Positions 44,427-55,202 of a DNA stretch of 64,000 bases are shown here, piece after piece; the first letter of the stretch is position 1; each line of letters opens with the position of its first letter. Source of the DNA: Verticillium longisporum (Eukaryota; Ascomycota; Sordariomycetes; Glomerellales; Plectosphaerellaceae). Under the pieces are notes generated by a model, which ran no database searches, was not told where the DNA came from, and saw only the letters and a program-made list of their open reading frames with translations. Location of the stretch: NCBI GenBank assembly GCA_019188255.1, contig JAETXT010000002.1, forward strand, positions 4,464,001-4,528,000, read 5' to 3'. A program made the position numbers and the translations under genes.

Positions 44427-45779
44427 TCATTCGTGCTTCTCTGCCTCATCAAAGCTCGCCGACCCGTCGCCCACAGATGACGCAGTATCATCGTGTGCAT
44501 CGTCCACGATGACGGCGTCATCTACTTCATCTGAAAAGGCCACAACCTTGGACGACGGCGACTTCTTCGGCGTCTCCAGCACGTCGCCGCTCCACGGCTT
44601 GCACGCCTTGACGAGCTCGCCGCACCGCAGACATGTCCAGCCCTCCCCCTCCTCCCTCTCTAACCGCGTGGCGAGGCAGACGAAGCAGTAGACGCAGCCG
44701 CACGGCATCGTCTCGTACGGATTCGTTATGTCCGTCTGCGCAGAGCCGACAACGCCGCTCGACGCCGCAGCCGCCATGATCTCATTCTCGGTGGCCAGTG
44801 TGTTCTGGTCCTGGTAGCATATGGCGCACGTGCGCTCGGGGAGGAACGCAAACTCGCCCCTCTTGACGCCGTCGTCGTCGCCGTTCGTCTGCATGATGCC
44901 CTTTGTCTTGCGCCACGTCCGGGCGAACCACCGCCTCCAGCGGTGGATGCCCACGAGCGGCAGCACGAAGAGGAGAAACTCTGTAAAGGCGTGCCACACG
45001 AGCTGGCGGTTGAGGTACTCGAACGAGACCTCGCGGCTGACCTGGCTCGTCGGCGGCGCGAGACGCATGCGCAGCAGGCGGTCGAGGAGCGTCCGGTACC
45101 GGCCGTGCAGGAGGAAGACGAGGAACGACACGCACGCGGCGCTCGCGTGGAGCGTCGACAGCCGCTCGGTGACGCGCGCCAGCAGCTTGACGCGGGGGCT
45201 CGGCTCGTCGTGGCCGTCGTCGCGCTCGACGAGCCAGTCCTCCCACCTCGTCCAGGCGTACTTGCCGAACACGGTGACGAGGCCGTAGGCCGTCTTCTGC
45301 AGCGGCGACGGCGCCACGAGCACGGGGCTCGTGCTCCTGGCGTCGGTGTAGCGGAGGTTCTGCAGCGCGGCGCCGTACGTGGCGTCGTGGTCCCAGACTG
45401 TGAGCTTGAACAGCACGGCCCGCAGCGCGAGCATGATCTCGGCGGACCAGTCGTCCTTGAGGTGCCCGCCGGCAAAGTACTTGAGCGCCTCGCCGACCTG
45501 GTCGCGCAGCAGGTCGACGAGCTCCTCGTCGAGCAGCTCGGCGTCCACCTGGCCCACGCGGAACGCCGGCCGCGTGCCCTCGCGGGACGAGACGGCGTCC
45601 CATGCCGTGTTGAGCCGGGCGAAGGGGAACGGGAGGCGGTCGAGCTGGGCTCGCGTGCGTGCGGCGCGGGACGTCGAGGTGTCGGCGCGCTGGGCGGCGA
45701 GGCGGGCGGTGTTTTCGGCTTCGCGGGCCTGTTGGCGGGCGGCGAGGCGCTGTTGCGCTTGCGCAAAGTTGGAGGTCAT
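44427..45779 (-). CDS. PEX2: peroxisomal RING ubiquitin ligase Pex2
   Basis: Pex2 is one of three RING peroxins (Pex2, Pex10, Pex12) in the peroxisomal membrane complex that ubiquitinates the import receptor Pex5 for recycling. A single exon encodes 450 residues, close to the size of filamentous-fungal Pex2. An N-terminal coiled-coil-like Ala/Arg/Gln segment is followed by the Pex2/12 domain (RVGQVDAELLDEELVDLL, FGKYAWTRWEDWL) with hydrophobic spans (VSFLVFLLHGRY, FTEFLLFVLPLVGIHRW). The C-terminal RING has CAICYQDQ, then PCGCVYCFVC and WTCLRCGELV. The tail is acidic. Start at 45779 (MTSNFAQAQ) is the first ATG of the frame. Confidence 0.92.
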   Translation of the reverse strand: MTSNFAQAQQRLAARQQAREAENTARLAAQRADTSTSRAARTRAQLDRLPFPFARLNTAWDAVSSREGTRPAFRVGQVDAELLDEELVDLLRDQVGEALKYFAGGHLKDDWSAEIMLALRAVLFKLTVWDHDATYGAALQNLRYTDARSTSPVLVAPSPLQKTAYGLVTVFGKYAWTRWEDWLVERDDGHDEPSPRVKLLARVTERLSTLHASAACVSFLVFLLHGRYRTLLDRLLRMRLAPPTSQVSREVSFEYLNRQLVWHAFTEFLLFVLPLVGIHRWRRWFARTWRKTKGIMQTNGDDDGVKRGEFAFLPERTCAICYQDQNTLATENEIMAAAASSGVVGSAQTDITNPYETMPCGCVYCFVCLATRLEREEGEGWTCLRCGELVKACKPWSGDVLETPKKSPSSKVVAFSDEVDDAVIVDDAHDDTASSVGDGSASFDEAEKHE

Positions 45780-46697
45780 CGATGCGGCATCTGCTGGGGT
45801 GTGGTGTTTTGCTTTCAGCCGTCGGTGAAGCTGCTGTGTGTGTGCTCGAGCACTCGCATTGTCGGGAAGGGTTGCGAGGTGGGATGGAGGCCAATGTCGA
45901 GCCAGCTCAAGAGCCGAGGTTCGCAGCTGAGAGGGCCGACGTCAGAGTGCGGTCCGTGCTGACTCATCGATAGACGTCCGAATTGTGAGCAGCAGGACAG
46001 GTCAATTGATGAGATGGGATAAAGTGCAGAATGAGGAATGCTTTGAAAGATGACTTTGATTGACATGAATTGATTCTGCAGACAGATGAATCCAGGCCGA
46101 GAACTGTTTGGTAAACCCAAGTACGTATCCATACACATAATGTACGCCTGCCACATATTACAGGCTACACGCCGGTCTTCATGTACAAGGACATGGCCTC
46201 TGCTGCAGCTTCAAAGTCCCCTCGCTATTAGTCTCTTTCTCAGATTGGCGGGAAAAAAGCATCAGCTCATGTAAGCGGAGCAATCCATGTAGATTTTGAA
46301 AAGTCACGTTTCCAGGTTGGTAGAACCGCATGTTCCGTGTCCTGATAGGTTGCAAGCTTGCAGCTTGTTCAAGGCGTTCAACAGTGCTCATCTTACGATT
46401 CCCGTCATGTCGAATTCGAAAGGCCTATTCTTCAGACTGATGAAGGCAATTGGCATCCCATTTGACCATGAAACGACCACACTCAAAATTCACGCCGTTG
46501 TCTGCATCATGCAGTGCCCACACTACAATCGACAAAGCAAAGGTCTTGTAAATCTCGTTGTCAAAATACCCCAGTCAGTATACGGGATATGATCGATAAA
46601 AAAAAATAGTCCTCTTGGCCTATGCTGTTGGTTGTACAGTCATCCACATCTAGCTTTCTTTCTCTCCCCTCCCTCTTCCCAACACCCGTCTCTCCCT
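45780..46697. other. intergenic
   Basis: About 0.9 kb between the PEX2 start and the SDH4 stop. Only short featureless open frames are seen; it probably carries the PEX2 promoter and the SDH4 3' region. Confidence 0.5.
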
Positions 46698-47378
46698 TTA
46701 CGCAGTCCACACCCTCTTGAGAGCCTCGGTGATGCCGACGTCGTTCGTCTCAAACTCGTACAGGCCCAGGCCGACGAGGGCCGTCGCGGCGTTGAGGCCC
46801 CACGAGATGCCCTTTCGGGACTTGGGGAAGCGCTTGGCGGGGACGTAGTCGACGATGATGGCCTGGAAGCCCAGGTGCGAGTGGAGGATCAGGCCGGCGC
46901 AGAGGATGGCGTCGAGGGTCGGGTTCAGGGAACCGGCGGCGAAGGGCGTCAGGGTGAGGGGCACGAGGCCGGCGGCGAGGAGGCGCTCGAAGGTCCAGTG
47001 GTAGGAGCCGTGGGAAGGGCTCGGGGCGGGCACGGGGGCAGGGTCGTTGACTGGACACACGAAGGGTTAGATTTGTCCATGATCGGCGTGGTTTTCACAG
47101 GATGCCTGCGACCAAGGGATATAGCGTACCTCCTCCCAGAACAACCTCTGCATCTCCATGTCAGCAATTGTCTCTCCAAAGTTTTCGCTCTCGAGGGCTC
47201 GAAACGTACGGGGCGGCGGCGGCAGGATGTCGCGCTTGCTCGTCGTGTGGAAAGCCGTAGCTCTTGTGAAGTTGTTGATGGCGGGCTGGACAAAGGCGGA
47301 GCGGACGGCGGGGGCCTTGGCCATGCGCGCGGCCGTGGCGACCTGGCGCATCGCAGCGGGTCGCATGAAAGAAGCCAT
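46698..47378 (-). CDS. SDH4: succinate dehydrogenase membrane anchor CybS (Sdh4)
   Basis: This small membrane subunit of respiratory complex II helps bind haem b and ubiquinone in the inner membrane. Exons are 47210-47378 and 46698-47050 (intron 47051-47209), giving 173 residues. An Arg/Ala-rich presequence runs to about residue 48 (RAFHTTSKR-like cut region). The mature part has PSHGSYHWTFERLLAAGLVPL, a second span DAILCAGLILHSHLGFQAII with the haem-region His pair, VDYVPAKRFPKSRKG and a third span leading to GLYEFETNDVGITEALKRVW. The intron also holds an open frame, but splicing into VNDPAPVP is consistent with the family. Divergent from the mitochondrial TyrRS gene, 494 bp apart. Confidence 0.9.
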
Positions 47379-47872
47379 CGTGAGTCGAATTGCCGGCCGT
47401 TCAATTGCGAGTTGCTGGGGTTCTGAGGCGGGCGGCTTGGGCGTGTCGTGCTTTGCGTGAGGTTGAGAAAGTGGATGATGCAGAGGACTCGGGTCGGAGC
47501 GATGGAATGATTGCCGAGGATCTGAATTGGAAGCTCTGCCATTGGCTGCGCCGTCCCGACTGTGCGAACAGGCGAATGTGATCCAGGCACGTGATCTGGC
47601 GCCTTGCCGCTGCTGCTGCTCATTGTGCCTTGGCGGCAATTGGAGCGAGCGCGTGTCTTATCGGACTGCAGCGCGATAAGCCCAAGGCGAGAGTCCCTGA
47701 ATTTTTGGAGCTGCAGTTCGTGATGGCCGTTGCTGTCAGTGGTGTCATGCATCTTGATCCGTTGCGATTCAGCGTGTGACTAGGCTCTTCTCAGTCGCCG
47801 ACACACCTTTAACGCTCTCTTAATCTGTCATAGGGTGCCTGCCCCCTTTTTTGTACTTTTCCTATTTTCACC
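47379..47872. other. divergent promoter region SDH4 / mitochondrial TyrRS
   Basis: A 494 bp region between two divergent genes for mitochondrial proteins. No gene or clear regulatory site is identified. Confidence 0.45.
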
Positions 47873-49878
47873 ATGGCGCAGGCTCTGACGGCCCGATGCC
47901 AACATGGCATCTGGCGACGATGCACCAACACACGGCTTGCCCCTCAATCGTTACCAACATCGAGACACATTCACCTCAAGACGCTGCAAAAGCGGGAGGA
48001 TGCAGCGCAAGAGTGGGCGAAGAAGGCAGAGGCGATCAAGAATGGCGAGGCGCGGAACCTCTGGGAAATCTTTGAGGAGCGAGGCTTCATCAAGGATGTC
48101 GCAGGGTATGCGCCACCACGAACCGACTCCTCCCGCCGCATGAGTACCTCTACTGACATGCTCTGACAGCCGGCCCGAGTTGATCAAAGAGCTGATGCGC
48201 ACCAAGCGCATCGGCGCATACGTCGGCGTCGACCCCACGGCGCCATCCCTCCACCTCGGCCATCTGCTGCCCATGATGCCCGTCTTCTGGATGTATCTCC
48301 ACGGCTTCCGCGCCGTCACACTGGTGGGCGGCGCGACAGCGAGGATAGGAGACCCGACAGGCCGAACCACGTCCCGAGCGATCATGTCCAACAGCGAAAT
48401 CTCCACCAACATTACGAGGATACACTACCAGATGAAGAAGCTTTGGGACAACATTGAGCTGGAGAAGCACAAGTATGGCTACAAGAAGACCTGGTCCATG
48501 TCACGGCATCTCGTCAACAACAACACGTGGTGGCAGAGCCTGTCCATGTACGACGTGATGAAGAGGCTCGGCCGATATCTGAGGATGGGGCCGATGCTGT
48601 CTCGCGACACGTGAGTCTGGCCGCGACAGAGCCGATAACCCCCTGAGTTGTGACACTAATCTATACTTCAGCGTCAAGACGAAAATGGAAAGCGGCGACG
48701 GCATGTCGGTAGCCGAGTTTATGTACCCCCTGATGCAAGGCTGGGACTTTTGGCATCTCTACGACAAGCTCGGCGTGCAGATGCAGATCGGCGGATCCGA
48801 CCAGTTCGGCAACATTGTCACCGGCATCGAGGCCGTCAAGACGATCCGCGCCTCGGAGCCCAACCCCAACCTCAAGCAGCCCGAGACGTGGAGGGAGGAC
48901 CCCATCGGCTTCACCGTGCCCCTGCTGACCGACAGCGCCGGCAACAAGTTCGGCAAGAGCGCCGGCAACGCCGTCTGGCTCGAGACGACCATGACGAGCG
49001 CCTTCAGCCTGTACAGCTACCTCGTGAGGCGGTCCGACGACGAGGTCGAGCGGCTCCTCAAGTTCTTCACCTTCCTGCCCATCCCCGAGATCACCCAGAT
49101 TATGGAGCAGCACGTGCTCGACCCGCCCAAGCGCGCCGCCCAGCACAAGCTCGCCTTTGAGGTCCTCACGCTCGTCCACGGCGCCGAGGTGGCCATCCGC
49201 GAGCAGCAGCAGCACCTCTTCATGTACAGCAAGGGCGCCGACGGCAGCACCATGAGCACCGGCGCCGCGGCCGCGAACCCCAACGCGCCGGTGACGCTCA
49301 ACAATGCGCCGCGCATGGACATGCAGCTGCCGCGCTCCCTCGTGACGACGCAGAGCCCGGCCAAGATCCTCTTCGCCGCGGGCCTCGCCGACTCGGCCAG
49401 CGACGCGCACCGCCTCTGCCGCCAGCAGGGCGCCTACGTCGCCGCCGCGCCGGGCAAGGACATGCGCTCGCTGACGCCCGGCAACCTCGACTGGACGCCC
49501 GTCAAGCTGTGGCGGCCCGAGGAGGTGTCCCGGTTCCTTGTCGACGACCGCGTCCTCATCCTGCGCAAGGGCAAGCACAACGTCCGCATCATCGAGGTCG
49601 TCTCGGACGACGACTGGAAGGCCTCGGGCCAGACGTACCCCGGCGAGCCCGGCACCGGCAAGACGCGCATGGCCATTGCCGCGCTGCGCGAGCTCGCCGA
49701 GGCCGAGGGCAAGAAGCTCTCGCAGAAGGAGCTCTTTGCGCTCGCGCAGGAGAAGCTCGCCGCCGAGGAGGAGGAGACGGTCGTCGCCAACAACCCGGAC
49801 ATTCGGTTCCCCAGCAAGCTCGAGAGGCAAAAGGTGCATGGTGATCTGAAGGCCAAGGACGGCGGACGGCGCGTGTGA
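47873..49878 (+). CDS. cyt-18: mitochondrial tyrosyl-tRNA synthetase (CYT-18 type)
   Basis: A class I synthetase that charges mitochondrial tRNA-Tyr. In Neurospora and other Pezizomycotina the orthologue CYT-18 also folds group I introns for splicing. Exons are 47873-48105, 48170-48610 and 48672-49878, giving 626 residues. Features include an N-terminal presequence, the HIGH-type motif in [23 protein letters not shown], the tyrosine-pocket segment [13 protein letters not shown] and the KMSKS-type KFGKS ([13 protein letters not shown]). The C-terminal S4-like domain contains [23 protein letters not shown]-terminal helices before the catalytic domain are present ([13 protein letters not shown]), the area used for intron binding in CYT-18. 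Whether this protein splices introns cannot be told from sequence. Convergent with NPR2. Confidence 0.93.
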
Positions 49879-50093
49879 GGAAGAAGAACGTGTAAGAATA
49901 TGGTTGGCGCTGTCCTCCCGCCGCGAGGCGTTGTATAAAAAGAAGCATTGGCAGAGGTATACGACCCATCTGTTTTCAAGAAGAGAAAAAACGCCTGTAA
50001 AACACCGTAGCTCCTTGTCCCAAGCTATATAGAATCTCATGACTTCTTCCCATCCAGACAAATCCCCCCCCAGCCCTGCGTACGCCCTCGTGA

Positions 50094-51391
50094 TCATCGG
50101 TAAAACACAGTCAGATCCCCCTGCGGCAGCGGCAACCTCTTGAGCTTGTCCATGATTTCTCCGTCCGCGAGGTCCCGCTCCGTGATGATCTGGTCAAACG
50201 AGTGACAGCCATCGGTATACTTTTGCAGCGGATCCGACGCCCCACCGCCGCCGCCACCTCCAGGCGTCGCCTGGCCCGTCGCCAGCGCGGCCAGGTACTG
50301 CTTGCTGACGACGTACTTGTGCACGCGATACAGGCACCCCTTGATGACGGCAAACTGGACAAAGCGGCGCACGTCGACGTGGCGCAGGACGTCAAAGCCA
50401 GCCTCCTGGTGGCCGCGCAGCCACTCCATGACGGAGCGCCCGACGCAGAAGCTCATCATGAGGCGCACGAGCTGGAAGCGGCCGACGCGCTGGGCGCCGA
50501 CGGAGACGTAGGCGGCGCACTCGTCGAGCATGCCGTCGACGTCGGCGACAAAGTCGTGGATGCCCGGGGCGCGGGGCGCGTAGCAGGAGCCGAAGAAGAA
50601 GAGGTCGAGCAGCAGGACGACGTCGTAGTAGAGGAGGTGGCGCAGGGCGAGGGTGGCGAGGTCGAGCGAGACGTCGGCCTGCCAGGCGATGCGGCGCACG
50701 TCCGAGACGCCGTCAATGTGGGCAATGACCTTTTGCAGCGTCAGGTCCCAGGTCGGGTCGACGATGGAGGCGAGCTTGGTCTTGGGCACGGGCACGTGCC
50801 AGCCCCGCACGAGCGGCGGCGGCGGGTGGTGCGGGAACAGCTTCATGTTGATCGTGTTGGCGTCGTCGACGGGGATCATGCACTCGCCGTAGTTGTTGAG
50901 GTCCTCGCGGATGATCTCGAGGAGGCTCTCGATCGGCCGCCGGTTCTGGCTCTGGCCGTGGCCGTGGCCGGGGCCCGGTGGCGCCCGTCGCGGTCGGCCT
51001 CTTGCTGGCTGAGGTACTCGTCCTGCTTCTCCATCTCGGCAAAGGTCACGGCGAGGCGGCGCACGACGCGTTCGTAGGGCGCCTGCTCGGCGTCGGCGTC
51101 AAGCACGAGGCCAAAGTTGAAGATGAACTCATTGCGCTGGTACTTGGCGTCGGGAATGAGCACGGGGAATCCCAGGACGGAATATCGACCTTCTGGATCT
51201 TGAACCGTGAGAAATCGGTTGAAGAAGGCCTTGCGGGGGATGATGTACTCCTGGAGGACGTCAAAGTCGATGAGAGGCGGCTTGGCGGCAATGGTCGTCG
51301 GCGTCGGCACAATGCTGCCAGAAGGGGACTGGGCGACGATGATGGGACCTTCGAGCGGCAGAAACCGCGCATAGAATATGCCCTGAATCAT
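50094..51391 (-). CDS. NPR2: Npr2 (NPRL2), GATOR1/SEACIT subunit, probable one-base sequence error
   Basis: Npr2 forms the GATOR1/SEACIT complex with Npr3 and Iml1, which turns off TORC1 in amino-acid starvation. It has about 432 residues. The start at 51391 (MIQGIFYARFLPLEGPIIVAQSPSG) matches the family's N-terminal longin domain; an upstream in-frame ATG at 51415 is less likely. Further conserved parts are FPVLIPDAKYQRNEFIFNFG, YERVVRRLAVTFAEMEKQ, SLLEIIREDLNNYGEC, the segment PVPKTKLASIVDPTWDLTLQ and winged-helix parts (VLRHVDVRRFVQFAVIKG, YTDGCHSFDQIITE). The frame breaks within a low-complexity linker near 50972-50990; one missing base joins the halves. The Gly-rich loop (about eight Gly) near the end is unusual but in frame. 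Confidence 0.88.
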
Positions 51392-51984
51392 GATGATGGC
51401 GGCATTGCCTCCCACAATGACAGCTGTTGGATGATGAGCAAACTGTCTGGCGGGGAGATGGATGTTGGGGAGGAGTCAAGATCCAGTGTCTTTCAGCAAC
51501 AGGGCCGTTGTTGGGTCTGATGAAGTTGACCAGCCCCACTTTCTGTAGCTTCCTCAACATCATCACATCGCACCTGCCGGCCGCCGGATGGTTCCAGCTT
51601 GAGGCAGCAGCTTGAGGCAGCAGCTTGAGGCAGCAGCTTGAAGCAGCAAAACCCCGTCATGTCACAAACGGCCGACAGCACATGCAAAGACGCCATGTAT
51701 CAATAGTAGACTCCATTATCGTGAGCTGTGTAATGACATCCCTGTCGTAATCGTGGATCATGACTCCCTTCCGACTAAGAAGGAGAGAATCGCAAAACCA
51801 AGCCCTCGACTGGCTTCGCAGGGCGCAGCACGTATGTATGTACATGAGAACCCGGGCTCCGCGCGCCTGAACCCTGTCCTAACCTGAAAAACGGGCCTCC
51901 AAAAACTACCGCGCAGAGCAGTGCTCGTGTCAGCTCCGCATTCCCGCCTTTCCTCCTGCCCCGGTACGCCCTCGTACTCGCCGT
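51392..51984. other. intergenic between NPR2 and DSK2
   Basis: About 590 bp containing the NPR2 promoter and the DSK2 3' end. It holds the 13-bp tandem repeat listed separately and no supported gene. Confidence 0.5.
51601..51645 (+). repeat. 13-bp tandem repeat
   Basis: Three to four copies of GAGGCAGCAGCTT in a row, the last imperfect. It lies between NPR2 and DSK2. Confidence 0.85.
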
Positions 51985-53368
51985 TCAACTGGAGAGTAGG
52001 TGCTCCACAGCACCCTGGACGCTGCCGCCGCTCCTTCGGAGGGCAGCGACGTTCCTATCAAAGTCGTAGAACCCCATGTCGTTCAGCTGGCGCAGCTGCT
52101 CGGCGTACCTCTCCTCAGGGGGCCGGTTGTCGGGCGGTGCCGCGGGGCTGCCGAAGCCTCCTCCGCCTCCGCCTCCGCCGAACATCTGCATCATCTGCTG
52201 CATCAACTCGGGGTTGAACTGGCCAAAGGGGTTTGCCGGCTGACCCTGCCCAGGCTGCTCCTGGCCCGGGGTCTGGCCTTGAGGATAGGGTGGCGGGTTG
52301 AAGAGGGCGGCAAAGGGGTTGGCGGGAGGCGGGCTTGGCGACGAAGGGTTGGCGCCGCCTGCAGCGTCACCTGTGGCACCGGGCGTGGCACCACCCGGTC
52401 CGCGCGCGCCAGCAGTAGCACCCCCTGGGTTCATGGCACCGAGCATGGCCATCATGCTGTTCATGTCGCCTCCAGGGAAGCCGCCGAGGCCAGGGAAGGC
52501 GAAGGGGTTGGGCGCACCGCCGGCGGCGTTACTGCCCGGGGTCCCGGCAGGAGCAGCGGCGGTGTCGGGTGTGTTGTCGGTGGCGCCGGGGGCGGGAAAG
52601 GGACTGGCACCCTGGCCGCCCATCATGCCGCGCTGCATCCGCATGACGTTGCGGAGCATGTCCGGGTTGGTCATCATCTGGCGCATGAAGGGGGACTGGA
52701 TGATCTCGCGGGCATTGGGCAGGTTGCGCAGCTGGGGGTTGCTCTGAATCATGTAGTCGATGAACTGGGGGTTGTCGAGGGCGGCATTCATGGTCTGCAT
52801 CATGCTGGGGTCGTTGAGCATCTGAGCCATCTGGTCGTCGGAAGGGGGGGCGCCCATCTAGATAGTGGAGGTCAGCGAAAGCTGCAGCAAACGTAGGCAT
52901 ACCGGCAGGAAGCAGGCAGAAAATAGATACTCACGCCTCCGTCAGCGCCAAACATTTCACGGCTCGGCAGGTTGACGTGACCGGCGTACCGTGCGCCGGT
53001 GAGGCCGGCGAGGGGGTTGCTGCCGACGCCGTCGCCCATGTTGCTGGGGTCGGCAGCGGGGGTCGCGTTGGAGGTGGCTTGGCAGGCTGGCGCGTGGGGC
53101 CGGAGGGGGGCGACTTGACCATGTGGACGGGGTTGTTGGGCTTGATTTTGTAGGTGGCGAGCGTGTCGTCGTTCTTCATGACGCGACCCGAGTAGATCAG
53201 ACGCTGGCGCTCGGCAGGCACGTTCTCGTATGCCTCGCCTGCCAGTGTCGTCTTGAGCTCGATGACGGTGGCGCCTTCGGACATGGTGATGGTGTGGGTC
53301 TTGTCGCCGCCCGTCTTCACCTTGAAGGTGATCTGGGCGTCGCCGGAGCCTTCCGTGTTGTCGGCCAT
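51985..53368 (-). CDS. DSK2: ubiquilin-type shuttle factor Dsk2, probable one-base sequence error
   Basis: Dsk2 carries ubiquitinated proteins to the proteasome. Exons are 52935-53368 and 51985-52857, with intron 52858-52934, giving about 435 residues. The N-terminal ubiquitin-like domain runs from about residue 11 (ITFKVKTGGDKTHTITM ... RLIYSGRVMKNDDTL). A linker follows, then GLTGARYAGHVNLPSREMFG at the exon end and the STI1-like part (MAQMLNDPSMMQTMNAALDN, NPQLRNLPNAREIIQSP). A Gly/Pro/Ala-rich middle leads to the C-terminal UBA domain (RYAEQLRQLNDMGFYDFDRN ... GAVEHLLSS). The frame breaks near 53071-53090 in the linker after the ubiquitin-like domain; one missing base restores it. Confidence 0.9.
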
Positions 53369-53769
53369 GGCAGAGCGGGAGCGTGGAGGGTTATCTGTAT
53401 TTTTATTGTCCCTTGGGATGATGTTTGACGTTGCTGGCTGGCACTGATTGGCGTGGGCGGTTGGGGTTTGGAACAAGAGGGGTCGTTCGACAGGTGACGA
53501 TACTGTTGAGGTGGGGGAGGGAGAGGGGGGAGGCCACGGAGGTGCTGACGATGAACGAGATGAAGAGTGTTTGCCGCTCTGAGATGAGTTGCAGGCAAAC
53601 GAGGCAAGACGACTCGGACGAGGTGGATAGCAAAAGCGAGAAGAAACCGCAGGAGACAAGAGAGAGAGGGATCAAGAAGAGGTGAGCGACGGCGATGGCA
53701 ACAGCGAAGGCAAAAGCCAAAGCGGATCTCGGAGCTGGACAGCCAGCACCTTCCACCTTCCACCCTCCA

Positions 53770-53802
53770 GCAGACTGGCAGACTGGCAGACTGGCAGGCT
53801 GG
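53770..53802 (+). repeat. 8-bp tandem repeat
   Basis: Four copies of CAGACTGG or a close variant in a row, upstream of DSK2. Confidence 0.75.
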
Positions 53803-54107
53803 AAGGGCGGAGAAGGGGGGGGGCGCGCGCAAGGATGAGGACAGGCGGCAGGAAGGCTGGAGCCAGGACCATTGCAGCGACAGTGGAGAAGTCTTGATAA
53901 CAGGTGACGTGAGGGCCCCAAGTCGGCCCTCGAACTTCAATGAACCAGGGCCCCCAAAGCCCCCCGAGCCCCCCAAGCCAGACCCAAACAGAACCCTCGC
54001 AGGGGCGCTAACAGGAAAACGTGGGGCCTCGTAGTGGAGTGGCACCACGGATGCACCACAAATGTACCACACAGCTCCCCTGGTGGTTCAGCTTCACGTG
54101 GGCTGGC

Positions 54108-54155
54108 CGGACCTACCTACCTTACCTACTTAAGGTACCTAAGGTACGGTACTTG
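54108..54155. repeat. TACC/GGTA microrepeat cluster
   Basis: Tandem and inverted TACC/GGTA units with AAGGTACC palindromes, resembling the clusters near 34.7-34.9 and 54.7 kb. Confidence 0.7.
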
Positions 54156-54677
54156 TAGATGCAGACAGAATCGGTGACGGCTGTTGTCTCAATATCGAGA
54201 TGCTAAAGATGCTTGACGCCTTCTCATAACCGGAACAGAGGGCATCTTGCACACTCTGGCCAAAGCTATGGCCCAGCGGTGCCAAAGGCACAGGAGCCTC
54301 GACTCATGCCTTGTGCGACCTAGAGGTGCCCAAGACGGTTGGTTGCTGCAGGCCCGATGCTCACTCTCCGGGTTCCACGGCCGTCCATGTGTTTCTCTCG
54401 CTCGCTCGCTCACCTACCTACTCCAACCCAACCCCCAGTGCCTAGGAGATGGCTGACTGAGGCAAGCTCTGCTGGCAGAAGGTTCGCCCGTCGGTCATGC
54501 CCATTGGCATCTCCGGCCGCTCTGCTCTTTTTCTTGCTGTGGCCTGCCACGACCACGTAGGCTCACGCATGCTCATGCCCGTGCTCGGGCGATCATCTCG
54601 TCCCAAGGCAGTGGTCGTTGTAGTGGTGATGTGACACTGAGGCCTCTGATGCGCGCTGCTCCATCCACAGCAGAGAG

Positions 54678-54770
54678 CTAGGTACCTACCTACCTACCTA
54701 AGGTAAGGGAGGTAAGGTAGGTAGGTACGGTACCTACATAGGTAAGGTACCTAGGTAGGAGGTAGGAAGA
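54678..54770. repeat. TACCTAGGTA microrepeat cluster
   Basis: The densest cluster of the family in this window: TACC units followed by GGTA units, able to form several overlapping hairpins. Confidence 0.75.
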
Positions 54771-55202
54771 AGGTGCCCAGCCACAGACAGACAGATTCGG
54801 CCACCAGCCACGGATGACAACAGTCAACGAGCACGCCACGCCACCTCACTGACGATTCCCGAAACAGGCCCCGCCTCGGGCGACCACAGGCCTGGGGTCC
54901 CCAGAACGAATCGCGCTCGACTGTGCATTGACGCTGGTCCCCGATCTGGGGTTACGCCCGGCAACTGCATCGCTGAGCCTCGGCTGCCCCTCATGAGCTC
55001 CCTAAGCTCAATCCCCCCTTGAAGGGAGCTTCATCTAACTTCATCCTCATCTCTTCTGCGTATTGATTTCAACTGGTGACAATCATCTGCATTTCAATTG
55101 CTACTTGTAAAGCCATACACTCAGCGTTCAATCCATCTTGATCTTCTCGTACTCTTCTACCCCATCGCTCCCGATACCATATACGATTCGACCACCGCCA
55201 AC

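Larger units (their letters stand above)
53369..55202. other. intergenic, 1.8 kb
   Basis: No gene is supported. The stretch holds an 8-bp tandem repeat (53770-53802) and two TACC/GGTA-rich microrepeat clusters, listed separately. It should contain the promoters of DSK2 and of the MDR gene. Confidence 0.5.

Noticed and set aside
44943..45962. 339-codon open frame opposite PEX2
   Set aside because: Antisense shadow of PEX2, low-complexity and without any domain.
47067..47209. Reading the SDH4 intron as coding
   Set aside because: The open frame ends without the conserved anchor-subunit sequence, whereas splicing joins the presequence directly to the conserved NDPAPVP part.
48661..50097. 478-codon open frame opposite the mitochondrial TyrRS
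   Set aside because: Antisense shadow rich in Gly, Arg, Leu and Val; the sense strand has a complete synthetase.
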